Assembly: GCA_038231215.1 (NCBI GenBank)
Contig: JBBRLS010000021.1
Coordinates: 1-64,000 of the forward strand
Source: Schlegelella_A sp038231215
GTDB lineage: Bacteria; Pseudomonadota; Gammaproteobacteria; Burkholderiales; Burkholderiaceae_C
DNA: 64,000 bases
Direction: 5' to 3'
Shown: positions 51,079 through 60,347 of the stretch, one piece after another
How the letters are laid out: every line of letters starts with the position of its first letter
Numbering within the stretch: position 1 is the stretch's first letter
Translations under genes and position numbers: made by a program
Notes under the pieces: model-generated
Database searches by the model: none
Seen by the model: the letters and a program-made list of their open reading frames with translations, nothing else
What the model was told of the DNA's origin: nothing

Positions 51079-51902
51079 GCGCGGCGCCGGGCCGCGTGTT
51101 GCCAGCGGAGCGCTTCGTCTGCGTCGTGCTGCACGACGTGGCGTCCTCGACGCGCGCGGCCTGCTCGCGAACGCTCTCTGCCATCGCCGAAGTTGCCGAC
51201 GTCCCGGTGACCCTGCTCGCCGTGCCGCGCTATCACGGCGAGGCGTCGACGCCGGACCTCGAAGAGTGGCTGAGCGCGCGCAGCAGGAAGGGCGACGAGT
51301 TGGCCCTGCACGGCTGGAGCCATCGCGACGACTTGCCACCCTCGGGCGCGATCGACCGCCTGCGCCGCCAGCACTACACGCGCAGCGAAGGCGAGTTCTG
51401 GGCGCTCTCCGAAACCGAGGCGCGCGAGCGCATCGAGTTCGGCAAGGCGTGGTTTCGCGATCGCGGCTGGCCGCTCGCCGGTTTTGTCGCGCCGGCCTGG
51501 CTGCTCGGCCCCGGCGCCTGGGCGGCCCTGGCGACGCAAGGCTTCGAATACACGGCGACCTTGCGCCAGCTCGTGCATCTGCCGAGCCGGCGCAACGTCA
51601 GCAGCCAGAGCGTCGTCTACAGCACCTCGAGCGCGTGGCGGCGCCAATGCTCGCTGGCCTGGAATCGGGTGGTTGCTCGACTCGAGCGCGGCAATCGTCT
51701 GTTGCGCATCGAGCTGCATCCGCGCGACGCCGACTTCTCGGCGGTGCGCTCGTCGTGGCAACGGATTCTCGAGCGCGCCCTGCGCGACCGGCGCGCCACC
51801 ACCGTCGCCGAGTTCATGCGGATCGAGCGCGCCGCGGCGACGACGATCGGGCCCAGCACCACGGCCACGACGACGCAATGGCCATCGACCGCCGCTGATT
51901 GA
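51075..51902 (+). CDS. DUF2334 polysaccharide deacetylase-like protein
   Basis: This encodes 275 aa. It opens with FVCVVLHDVASSTRAACSRTLSAIAEVADVPVTLLAVPRYHG, then DELALHGWSHRD and GFVAPAWLLGPGAWAALATQGFEYTATLRQLV and ends with LLRIELHPRDADFS. The LHDV, HGWSH and HP elements parallel the metal and catalytic residues of the polysaccharide deacetylase fold. There is no signal peptide. Being coupled to a glycosyltransferase, it may deacetylate the same glycan or glycolipid. The last 25 residues are Thr/Ala-rich. Confidence 0.85.
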   Translation: MSAAPGRVLPAERFVCVVLHDVASSTRAACSRTLSAIAEVADVPVTLLAVPRYHGEASTPDLEEWLSARSRKGDELALHGWSHRDDLPPSGAIDRLRRQHYTRSEGEFWALSETEARERIEFGKAWFRDRGWPLAGFVAPAWLLGPGAWAALATQGFEYTATLRQLVHLPSRRNVSSQSVVYSTSSAWRRQCSLAWNRVVARLERGNRLLRIELHPRDADFSAVRSSWQRILERALRDRRATTVAEFMRIERAAATTIGPSTTATTTQWPSTAAD

Positions 51903-51920
51903 GCGGCGGCCGCACGTCGA

Positions 51921-52508
51921 TCAGAGCAGGTTGAAGCTCGCCACTGCCGTGATCGCGCCGATCAGCGCGCCGACGATGACGTCGCTCGGATAGTGCAGGC
52001 CGAGCACGATGCGCGAGACGGCGATCAGCCCCGTGAGCGGCCACACGACGAAGCTGAGCATCGGGTAGTACGCGGTCAGGATGACGCTGCATGCGACCGA
52101 GTGCAGCGTGTGCCCGCTCGGAAAGCTGTATTCGTCGAGCGAGGGCGTGCACTCGCGGATGCCGGCACAGGTGCGAAACGGTCGCGGCCGGGCGATCCAG
52201 CGCTTGACGATCTTGTAGACCGCGATGTCGGCGATGCCGACGCAGATCATGCGCACCGAGGCCGACGTGCCCGAGTGGCTGTCGACCAAGGGCAGGACGA
52301 CGACGGTCACGTACCAGATCCATCCGTCGCCGATACGACTGACGACCTTGAGCACGTTGACGACCCAGTCGCGCGTGGACGCGCCGTGCATCCACAGCGC
52401 GACCAGCCCATCGCGCTCGATCCAGGCGACGACGCGGGCGCGCTGGTGCCAGGCGAGCTGCGGCTCAGGCCACGGCCGGAACGGGGGCGGGCGACGCTTC
52501 CAGAGCAT
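51921..52508 (-). CDS. PAP2-family membrane phosphatase
   Basis: This encodes 195 aa from ATG 52508, which lies inside the upstream glycosyltransferase gene (44-bp overlap). The three acid-phosphatase motifs are KIVKRWIARPRPF, YSFPSGHTLHS and SRIVLGLHYPSD, with about five membrane helices. Members remove phosphate from phosphatidate, undecaprenyl diphosphate or similar lipids. Its coupling to the glycosyltransferase suggests supply of a lipid acceptor such as diacylglycerol. Confidence 0.9.
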   Translation of the reverse strand: MLWKRRPPPFRPWPEPQLAWHQRARVVAWIERDGLVALWMHGASTRDWVVNVLKVVSRIGDGWIWYVTVVVLPLVDSHSGTSASVRMICVGIADIAVYKIVKRWIARPRPFRTCAGIRECTPSLDEYSFPSGHTLHSVACSVILTAYYPMLSFVVWPLTGLIAVSRIVLGLHYPSDVIVGALIGAITAVASFNLL

Positions 52509-53622
52509 CGACGGTGTCCTGTAGTCGGGACTCGAAGCGCTGGAGCACCTCGTCCCAGGTGGCACGGCGCGCGGCGCCGACGGCTGCGTCGCGCATCGGG
52601 CGCAGGCTCGAGGGATCGACGGCGAGCGCCGCCGCCTCGGCCATGAAGCCGGCTTCGTCGCCGGGCACGGCAATGCGGCCGCTTACGCCGTCGATGACGT
52701 GCTCGGCGGCGGCGGCGCAGTCGAAAGCGACCACCGGCAGGCCGGACGCGAGCGCCTCCATGACGACGTTGCCGAAGGTGTCCGAGAGGCTGGGAAAGAG
52801 GAAGGCGTCGGCCGAGGCGTAGTACGCCGCGAGCTCGTCGCCGCGCCTGGCGCCGACGAAGCGCGCCGCCGGATGTGCCGCCGCGAGGCGATCGCGTGCC
52901 GGGCCGTCGCCGACGACGACCATGCGCAGGTCCGGGCGCTGGCGTCGCGCGGACTCGAAGGCGCGCAGCGCCAGCTCGACGTTCTTTTCCGCCGCGACGC
53001 GGCCGACGGTGAGAAAGACCGGCGTCTCGTCGCTGGCCTGCCACGATTCGCGCAGCTCCGAGCTGCGCGCCGCCGGCGTGAAGCGCGAGGTGTCGACGCC
53101 GCGGCCGACGACGCTGATGTGCTGGAAGCCGGCGCGCGCGAGCTCGCGTCGCGAGGCCTGCGTCGGCACGAAGGTGCGGCGCGTCAGGTTGTGAAAGCGG
53201 CGCAGCAGGCCGAGCACCGGGCCGGCGAGAAAGCCCATTCCGTAGTGCCTGCTGTACTGGTGGAAATTGGTGCGGAAGTCCGAGGTCGTGGCGATGCCCA
53301 GCGAGCCGGCGGCAGCCAGCGCCGCCCAGGCCAGCGGCCCGGGTGTGGCGAGGTGGATCAGGTCCGGCCGGCTTTGCCGGAACCGTCGGCGCAGCGTGCC
53401 GGGGCGGGCCAGGCCGAAGCGCAGGTCGGGGTACATCGGAATGACGCAGCCGGCGGTGCGGAATTCATCGCTCGCGTCGAGGCGCGCTTCGCCCGGCTGG
53501 CGCGGCCGGATCAACTCGACCAGATGACCGCGCGAACGCAGGAAGCGAACCGTCCGCTCGACCGTCAGGGAGACGCCGTTCAGCTCGGGCGGCCAGGTTT
53601 CGGTGACGTAGGCAATCCGCAT
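52465..53622 (-). CDS. Glycosyltransferase, GT-B fold family 4 (MgtA/SqdX-like)
   Basis: This encodes 385 aa from ATG 53622. It begins MRIAYVTETWPPELNGVSLTVERTVRFLRSRGHLVELIRPRQ and has TTSDFRTNFHQYSRHYG, GRGVDTSRFTP, LTVGRVAAEKNVELALRAF and LSDTFGNVVMEALASGLPVVAFDCAAAAEHV. These resemble alpha-mannosyl or glucosyltransferases that glycosylate diacylglycerol. Together with the overlapping PAP2 phosphatase gene it may make a membrane glycolipid. The donor and acceptor cannot be read from sequence alone. Confidence 0.92.
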   Translation of the reverse strand: MRIAYVTETWPPELNGVSLTVERTVRFLRSRGHLVELIRPRQPGEARLDASDEFRTAGCVIPMYPDLRFGLARPGTLRRRFRQSRPDLIHLATPGPLAWAALAAAGSLGIATTSDFRTNFHQYSRHYGMGFLAGPVLGLLRRFHNLTRRTFVPTQASRRELARAGFQHISVVGRGVDTSRFTPAARSSELRESWQASDETPVFLTVGRVAAEKNVELALRAFESARRQRPDLRMVVVGDGPARDRLAAAHPAARFVGARRGDELAAYYASADAFLFPSLSDTFGNVVMEALASGLPVVAFDCAAAAEHVIDGVSGRIAVPGDEAGFMAEAAALAVDPSSLRPMRDAAVGAARRATWDEVLQRFESRLQDTVDALEASPAPVPAVA

Positions 53623-53751
53623 CGGCAGGCCATGTTGTTGTTGGCGGCGACGGGGCAATCGACATGCCCGTATCGCCGTGAAGAAATCGGATTCGGCCTT
53701 GCGAGCAATGTTCCGCCAATGCCGTGACCGGGAGGTGACGGCGCGCCGTCT

Positions 53752-54810
53752 TTACTTTCCTTCCAGGTAGAAGCAGACCAGGCGCAACCGGCGCGAGCGC
53801 TTGCACACCGCGCGCAGCGCGAGCAGCAGCGGCACGGCGATGAAGGCGCCGGCCAGGCCCCAGAGCCAGCCCCAGACCATGACGGAAAGAAACACGAACA
53901 CGGGGCTCAGGCGAAGGCGGTGACCCATGATCATCGGGCTCAGGAAATTGGCCTCGATGCCGTGCAGCACGAGAAAGGCTGCGGGCGGCCCGAGCATCGC
54001 CACGCCCGTGCCGAAGGTGACGCTGCCGGCGAGCAGCAGCAAGACGGCGATGAGCAGCGGCCCGAGATAGGGGATGAAGGCGAGCACCGCCGTCGTCGTG
54101 CCCCACAGCACCGGGTTCGGCAGGCCGATCAGCCAGAGCGCGATGCCGGTAGCCACGCCAAGCGCCAGGTTGACGAGGCTCATCGTGCTGATAAACAGGC
54201 CGATGTCGCGCTGCGCCTGGCGAAAGCCCGAGAGCACGAGCGCGCGGGTGCGCGGCCGGCGGATCGCAGCAGCCGTGCGCTCGACCAGCCATTGCTCCGA
54301 GGCGAGCAGGAAGTAGAGCAGGATGATCGTCGCCGAGGCCGAGAGCGCGAACGAGATCGTCTCGCCGATCGCCAGCCGCGTGAAGGTCCAGCCTTCGCTG
54401 ACGAGGCGCTCGCCGATCGCATCGGCCGGCGCCGCCGGCGCGCGCGCCAGCGGGGCCGGCGTCGAATAGGGAAAGAGCGCGTCCTGCCAGCGCTGCAACG
54501 CCTCGACGAGCTGGTGGACGATGAGCGGCGCGCGCGACCACCAGGCCGCCGCCGGCGCGGCGACGAGCATCGCCAGCACCGCGATGACGGCGAGCACGGC
54601 GACGATGACGATGCCGGCGCCCGCGTATTCGTGAACGCCGGCGCGGCGCAGCGCACGCACCGGCGCGGCCAGCGCGAAGGTGAAGACGATCGCGATCGCC
54701 ACCGGCACGAAGAACGGCCGCCCCTGCTCGAGGAGCAGGACGACGGCGACGAACAGCAGCGACCTTCCGACCCATGACGGAAGCGCGCGAGGAGGTTCGG
54801 GCTCGACCAT
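53752..54810 (-). CDS. AI-2E family (PerM-type) membrane transporter
   Basis: This encodes 352 aa with about eight membrane helices. It starts RSLLFVAVVLLLEQGRPFFVPVAIAIVFTFALAAPVRALRRAGV, has a soluble loop, then LSASATIILLYFLLASEQWL, the LGVATGIALWLIGLPNPVLWGTTTAVLAFIPYLGPL signature and EANFLSPMIMGHRLRLSPVFVFLSVMVWGWLWGLAGAFIAVPLLLALRAV. Members have been linked to AI-2 export or Na+/H+ exchange; the substrate here is unknown. Confidence 0.9.
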   Translation of the reverse strand: MVEPEPPRALPSWVGRSLLFVAVVLLLEQGRPFFVPVAIAIVFTFALAAPVRALRRAGVHEYAGAGIVIVAVLAVIAVLAMLVAAPAAAWWSRAPLIVHQLVEALQRWQDALFPYSTPAPLARAPAAPADAIGERLVSEGWTFTRLAIGETISFALSASATIILLYFLLASEQWLVERTAAAIRRPRTRALVLSGFRQAQRDIGLFISTMSLVNLALGVATGIALWLIGLPNPVLWGTTTAVLAFIPYLGPLLIAVLLLLAGSVTFGTGVAMLGPPAAFLVLHGIEANFLSPMIMGHRLRLSPVFVFLSVMVWGWLWGLAGAFIAVPLLLALRAVCKRSRRLRLVCFYLEGK

Positions 54811-55158
54811 GGCACGTCATTGTCGTCGTCGCGCGACGGCCTCCAAAAATTGCGCCGATTTGTTCCGGTTTGCGAAACAGCGTGCCGGCCGCGAGTGAAG
54901 ACCGGCGGCATTCGTTCCGATACTCGTTTTACGGCGACGACGACGCGCTGACTGATGCGATGGACGGCGAGACCGTTCGCGTCGTCACCTTTCAACGGCT
55001 CGTCGGCACGCGAGGCGCCGGTGAGTTGCGACGACGCGTCGGCGAGGATGCCGCGGGCGCGGACCGCCGCGTCTCCCGGTGCCCGGACGCGCGCCGTCGT
55101 GCCATCATTGTTGCCATTTGCCGGCGTCGCGCCGGCAACGCCACCGCACCGCGCCGCC
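54811..55158. other. 348-bp intergenic gap between divergent genes
   Basis: I see no gene, hairpin or repeat here. It should hold the promoters of the divergent AI-2E-type gene and the pca operon. A relatively AT-rich stretch at about 54840-54875 is the best place for a promoter but shows no clear -35/-10 pair. Confidence 0.5.
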
Positions 55159-55881
55159 ATGATCCAGAAAGAAGTCGCGACCCTCGCGCAGGCCGTCGCC
55201 GACGTGCCCGACGGCGCCACCGTGATGGTGGGCGGCTTCGGCACAGCCGGGCTGCCGAACGAGCTGGTCGGCGCGCTCCTCGAGCAGGGCGCGAAGGACC
55301 TGACCATCGTCAACAACAACGCCGGCAACGGCAACAGCGGCCTGGCCGCGCTGCTCGCGGCCAGGCGGGTGAAGAAGATCATCTGCTCGTTTCCGCGCCA
55401 GGTCGACAGCCATCATTTCGATGCGCTCTATCGCGCCGGCCAGATCGAGCTCGAGCTCGTGCCGCAGGGCAACCTCGCCGAGCGCATCCGCGCCGCCGGC
55501 GCTGGCATCGGCGGCTTCTTTACGCCCACCGGCTACGGCACCGAGCTGGCCAAGGGCAAGGAAACGCGCGAGATCGGCGGCCGCATGTACGTGCTCGAGT
55601 CGCCGATCCACGCCGACTACGCTTTCATCAAGGCGGAAGTCGGCGACCGCTGGGGCAACCTCACCTACCGCATGACGGCGCGCAACTTCGGCCCGGTGAT
55701 GGCGATGGCGGCGAAAACGACGGTCGCCACGGTGCACAAGATCGTCGCCCTCGGCGAGCTCGACCCGGAGGCGGTCGTCACGCCGGGCCTCTTCGTGCAG
55801 CGCATCGTCCGGATCGACCGCGTCGCCACCAGCGCCGGCGGCTTCAGCGGCGCTGCAGCGGCAAGCAAGGGGGCAGCATGA
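55159..55881 (+). CDS. pcaI: 3-oxoadipate CoA-transferase subunit A
   Basis: This encodes 240 aa from ATG 55159. It closely follows the PcaI pattern: DGATVMVGGFGTAGLPNELVGALLEQGAKDLTIVNNNAGNGNSGLAALLAARRVKKIICSFPRQVDS, VPQGNLAERIRAAGAGIGGFFTPTGYGTELAKGKETREIGGRMYVLE and RWGNLTYRMTARNFGP. With PcaJ it moves CoA from succinyl-CoA to 3-oxoadipate in the cytoplasm. The substrate assignment rests on the adjacent 3-oxoadipyl-CoA thiolase. Its stop overlaps the pcaJ start (ATGA). Confidence 0.92.
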   Translation: MIQKEVATLAQAVADVPDGATVMVGGFGTAGLPNELVGALLEQGAKDLTIVNNNAGNGNSGLAALLAARRVKKIICSFPRQVDSHHFDALYRAGQIELELVPQGNLAERIRAAGAGIGGFFTPTGYGTELAKGKETREIGGRMYVLESPIHADYAFIKAEVGDRWGNLTYRMTARNFGPVMAMAAKTTVATVHKIVALGELDPEAVVTPGLFVQRIVRIDRVATSAGGFSGAAAASKGAA

Positions 55882-56573
55882 CGACCAGCGCACCGATCAG
55901 GAAATGGAGCCGCATCGAGATGGCCGCGCGCGTCGCAGCGGACATTCCCGACGGCGCCGTCGTCAACCTCGGCATCGGCCTGCCGACGCTCGTCGCCAAC
56001 CATCTGCCGGCCGGCCGCGAGGTCGTGCTGCACAGCGAGAACGGCGTCATCGGCATGGGCCCGGCGCCGAAGGAAGGCGAAGAGGACTACGACCTCATCA
56101 ACGCCGGCAAGCAGCCCGTGACGCTGCTGCCGGGCGGCTCGTTCTTCCATCACGCCGACAGCTTCGCGATGATGCGCGGCGGCCACCTCGACGTCTGCGT
56201 GCTCGGCGGCTTCCAGGTCTCGGCGAGCGGCGATCTCGCCAACTGGCACACCGGCGCGGCCGATGCCATTCCCGCGGTCGGCGGCGCCATGGACCTGGCG
56301 ATCGGCGCGAAGAAGACCTTCGTCATGATGGAGCACACGACGAAGGGCGGCGAGCTGAAGATCGTCGAGCGCTGCAGCTATCCGCTCACGGGAGTCGCCT
56401 GCGTGGCACGCATCTACACGGACCTGGCGGTGATCGATGTGACGCCGCAAGGGCTGGTGGTACGGGAGATGGTCGACGGGATGGATCTCGCCGGGCTGCA
56501 GAAACTCACCGGCGCACCGCTCGTCGCCGACACAGCCACAGCCACGACCACGACCACGACCGTGTCATTCTGA
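55878..56573 (+). CDS. pcaJ: 3-oxoadipate CoA-transferase subunit B, with altered C-terminal tail
   Basis: This encodes 231 aa. The catalytic Glu is in VVLHSENGVIGMGPAPKEGEEDYDLINAGKQPVTLLPGGSFFHHADSFAMMRGGHLDVCVLGGFQVS, followed by GDLANWHTGAADAIPAVGGAMDLAIGAKKTFVMMEHTTKGGELKIVERCSYPLTG, the PcaJ sequence type. The family normally ends just after LQKLTGAPLV. Here a short low-complexity tail TATATTTTTTVSF follows, coded by CACGAC-type repeats and then by the left arm of repeat A copy 7, which supplies the TGA stop. Confidence 0.92.
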   Translation: MTTSAPIRKWSRIEMAARVAADIPDGAVVNLGIGLPTLVANHLPAGREVVLHSENGVIGMGPAPKEGEEDYDLINAGKQPVTLLPGGSFFHHADSFAMMRGGHLDVCVLGGFQVSASGDLANWHTGAADAIPAVGGAMDLAIGAKKTFVMMEHTTKGGELKIVERCSYPLTGVACVARIYTDLAVIDVTPQGLVVREMVDGMDLAGLQKLTGAPLVADTATATTTTTTVSF

Positions 56574-56628
56574 GCGAAGCGAAGAATCTCGACCTCCGCT
56601 GAGATCCTTCGCTTCGCTCAGGATGACA
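56563..56628. repeat. Palindromic repeat A, copy 7
   Basis: This copy has the variant left arm TGTCATTCTGAGCGAAGCG AAGAATCTC with a canonical right arm, so the outer bases mispair at two positions. Its first 11 bases are the last codons and stop of pcaJ. It lies inside the pcaIJF operon. Confidence 0.95.
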
Positions 56629-56650
56629 TCTGTTTGAGGGACAACACGAC

Positions 56651-57859
<1,209 letters not shown>

Positions 57860-57923
57860 GGTGTCGCCGCGGGCATGCGGGTTGCCGCAGGCTTGGTTCC
57901 CCAACACACCCTGATCGACGACC

Positions 57924-58301
57924 ATGGCAAGAAGCAGCATCCTCGGCGGTGAGCGCGCGCCGCAACAAGCCCGCGGTCGCAACGCCGAGACGCTCGGCCC
58001 GGGCGACACGTCCGACAGCGGCAGCGACATCCAGGGCACGACGCGCCTGAAGACCGACGCCGAAGAGGGTCAGCTCGGCGGCGCTACGCCGATCGACGTC
58101 GACAGCGACAGCGACTCGATGGGCACCGGCGAGCGCAAGTCCGCGGTTCCCGATGGCGCCCGCGACGGCGCCGACATCAGCCCCGACCGCATCGCCCGCT
58201 CGAAAGACGCACTCGACTCCGCCGTCGCGATCGACGACGACTCGATCGAGGCGCTCGCCAGCGACGACCCCGACGAAGACGAAGACGACGACGGCGATTG
58301 A
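57924..58301 (+). CDS. Small acidic, probably disordered protein
   Basis: This encodes 125 aa with a strongly acidic C-terminus (DDDSIEALASDDPDEDEDDDGD) and many Gly, Ser and Asp throughout. The N-terminus MARSSILGGERAPQQARGRNAETLGPGDTSDSGSDIQG resembles short conserved proteins I recall from Burkholderiales. No enzyme motif, signal peptide or membrane helix is seen. Function unknown. Confidence 0.65.
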   Translation: MARSSILGGERAPQQARGRNAETLGPGDTSDSGSDIQGTTRLKTDAEEGQLGGATPIDVDSDSDSMGTGERKSAVPDGARDGADISPDRIARSKDALDSAVAIDDDSIEALASDDPDEDEDDDGD

Positions 58302-58330
58302 GCCCTGCTTTGTCGCTGAGCCGCTGCCTT

Positions 58331-58396
58331 TGTCATTCTGAGCGCAGCGAAGAATCTCTCGGTGCGCCGAGATCCTTCGCTTCGCTCAGGATGACA
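58331..58396. repeat. Palindromic repeat A, copy 8
   Basis: Variant left arm TGTCATTCTGAGCGCAGCG with AAGAATCTC and a canonical right arm ending GCTCAGGATGACA. It lies 29 bp after the acidic-protein stop, in a convergent gene gap. Confidence 0.95.
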
Positions 58397-58453
58397 GACG
58401 CGGCTTGCCGCTCAGGATGACAGACGCCGCCTACCGCTCAGGATGACAGACGG
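58397..58453. repeat. Array of two repeat A half-units
   Basis: Two further right-arm ends (GCCGCTCAGGATGACAGAC and ACCGCTCAGGATGACAGAC), each about 28 bp, follow copy 8 head to tail and end 6 bp before the stop of the LuxR-type gene. Confidence 0.9.
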
Positions 58454-58459
58454 GGCCTG

Positions 58460-59092
58460 CTAGACGTCGACCAGCCCGGCGCGCAGCGCCTTCGCCACCG
58501 CGTGCGCGCGCGACTGCGCGTCGAGCTTGGCGATGATCTGCGCGACGTGGAACTTGGCGGTGTGCGCCGAGATGCCGAGGGCGCCGCCGATCTCGCGATT
58601 GCCGAGGCCGTGGCTCATCTCGACCAGCACCTGGCGCTCGCGCGGCGTCAGGGCGTCGAAGCCGGGCGGCACGCTGCGCCGCTCGCCGACGCGCTCGTAT
58701 CGCAAGGCGTCGGCGGCGAAGGCCGGCGTCGTCGCGACGAGGCCGGCCAGCGCCGCGTGCGCCGCGCCGGCGATCGCGCCGATCGATGCGTCGCGCGGCA
58801 GCACCGAGCGGCCGTCGATGAGCCATTCGCCAGTACGCTCATCGCCGGCTTCGGCGAGGACGATCACACGCGGGCCCTCGTCACCGATCGACGGCGCGCC
58901 GGCCTCGGCCTCGACGCGCTCGCTGGCCGCACCGAGGTCGATGACGGCGACGGCGGCGCCGCCGAACGACACGGCGTGCAGCGCCGCGAAGGTCTCGGCG
59001 GCGAGCACGACGGTGATTCCGTCGCGCGCGCCGAGGCCCTTGGCCAGCCCGGCGCGGACCAGCGGCGATCGTGATGCGATGGCGATTTGCAT
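58460..59092 (-). CDS. LuxR-family transcriptional regulator with atypical receiver domain
   Basis: This encodes 210 aa from ATG 59092. The C-terminal 60 residues are a clear LuxR/GerE helix-turn-helix: FDALTPRERQVLVEMSHGLGNREIGGALGISAHTAKFHVAQIIAKLDAQSRAHAVAKALRAGL. Residues 1-125 have a receiver-like layout (IAIASRSPLVRAGL, AVAVIDLGAASERV, RVIVLAE). The acidic pair after strand 1 is replaced by SR, and the usual C-terminal Lys is absent, though Asp in VIDLG remains. It may therefore be regulated without phosphorylation. It starts 11 bp after the protease gene, so the two are an operon. Confidence 0.88.
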   Translation of the reverse strand: MQIAIASRSPLVRAGLAKGLGARDGITVVLAAETFAALHAVSFGGAAVAVIDLGAASERVEAEAGAPSIGDEGPRVIVLAEAGDERTGEWLIDGRSVLPRDASIGAIAGAAHAALAGLVATTPAFAADALRYERVGERRSVPPGFDALTPRERQVLVEMSHGLGNREIGGALGISAHTAKFHVAQIIAKLDAQSRAHAVAKALRAGLVDV

Positions 59093-59103
59093 AAGGGTCA
59101 CTT

Positions 59104-60051
59104 TCAGTGGCAGTGCCGTTCGGCCGGCCATTCGCCGACCTCGACTTGCAATTCCCTGGCCGCGCCGCCGCGCAGCACCGACAGGGTCGCGCTCTTGCCG
59201 ACGTGCGATGCGAGCGCCTGGCGCAGGGCGCGCAATTCGTTGGCGACCTGGCCGGCGGCGCGCACGACGATGTCGTCGATGAGAAGACCGGCGCGCTCGG
59301 CTGGCCCGCCCGGCGCGAGCGAGGAGATGAGCAGCCCGGACGTGCCGGCGCTCGCACCTTCGCCGACCGAAGCCGGCAGAGAAACCGGCTGCGCGCCGAT
59401 GCCGAGCCAGGGCCGCGCGATATGACCATCGGCGAGCAAGGCAACGACGACGCGCGACACCGTCGACGACGGCACGACGATGCCGTAGCTGCGCGAGAGC
59501 GCCGAGGTGGCGATGCCGATGACGGCGCCGCTGGCATCGGCGACCGGCGCGCCCGAGAGGCCGTCGTAGACGCCGCCGTCGAGGCGGATCAGGCGGTCGA
59601 GGCTGCCGCCGAGCCAGGTCTGCCATGGGCCTGCCGCGCGATTGACCATGCCGGCGCTGGCGAGCAGGTCGCCCTCGATGCTGCGGCCGACGGCGATGGC
59701 GAAGTGGCCGGCGCGAACGCCTGCCGCGTCGCCCGGAACGACGGCCGCCAGGCCGTGCTCGCCGCTCAGGCGAAACAGCGCGAGGTCGGTCGAAGCATCG
59801 ACGCCGACGAGCGCCGCTTCGACGCTCTTGCCTTCCGCGCCGACGAGGGTGACGGTGGCGGGCGGGCGGCGGAAGACGTGCGCGGCGGTGACGACGAGGC
59901 CTTCTCGCCAGGCGACGCCCGAGGCGACGCTGCCGTGGCGCCCGCGCACCGCGACGGTGGCGGCGCCGAGCTGGTCGACGATGGCGGCAATCGCCTCTGA
60001 ATGGGCGACAAGCGGCGGAGCGGCCGCGCCTTGTGTGCTGTTCTCGTTCAT
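59104..60051 (-). CDS. Trypsin-like serine protease with PDZ domain (HtrA/S1C type), no signal peptide
   Basis: This encodes 315 aa. The catalytic triad reads His in GLVVTAAHVFRR, Asp in VDASTDLALFRL and Ser in YDGLSGAPVAD. A PDZ domain follows (RPWLGIGAQPVSL...SGLLISSLAPGGPAERAGLLIDDIVVRAAGQ). The oxyanion motif is GLSGAP where most HtrA have GNSGGP. The start MNENSTQGAAAPPLVAHSEAIAAIVDQL has no signal peptide or anchor, so the protein would be cytoplasmic, unlike DegP, DegQ and DegS. The coupled LuxR gene suggests a regulator-protease pair. Confidence 0.88.
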   Translation of the reverse strand: MNENSTQGAAAPPLVAHSEAIAAIVDQLGAATVAVRGRHGSVASGVAWREGLVVTAAHVFRRPPATVTLVGAEGKSVEAALVGVDASTDLALFRLSGEHGLAAVVPGDAAGVRAGHFAIAVGRSIEGDLLASAGMVNRAAGPWQTWLGGSLDRLIRLDGGVYDGLSGAPVADASGAVIGIATSALSRSYGIVVPSSTVSRVVVALLADGHIARPWLGIGAQPVSLPASVGEGASAGTSGLLISSLAPGGPAERAGLLIDDIVVRAAGQVANELRALRQALASHVGKSATLSVLRGGAARELQVEVGEWPAERHCH

Positions 60052-60347
60052 GGGAATGGGGTCCGTGCTTGCGATGGCCGAAAAGTACGCCCGTCAGAAG
60101 AGCATCGAATCCGCCGAACGGCCGGCCTCGCGGCGGCAGTACTGCCCAACTGGGGTGGCGCGGCAGCGATTGCAAGGCCGGCGCGATTTCCCACGAGGGA
60201 CCGCGATCGGCCATCAGCGCACGACGATCACACGCGGGGCAGCCCGACGAGCGCGCCGTATTCCGCGCCGGGCGGAAACGCCTTACTGACAATCACGACT
60301 AGAGCTATGCACGCGCGTCACTTGTCGACCAAATCCTGGTGCGTGGC

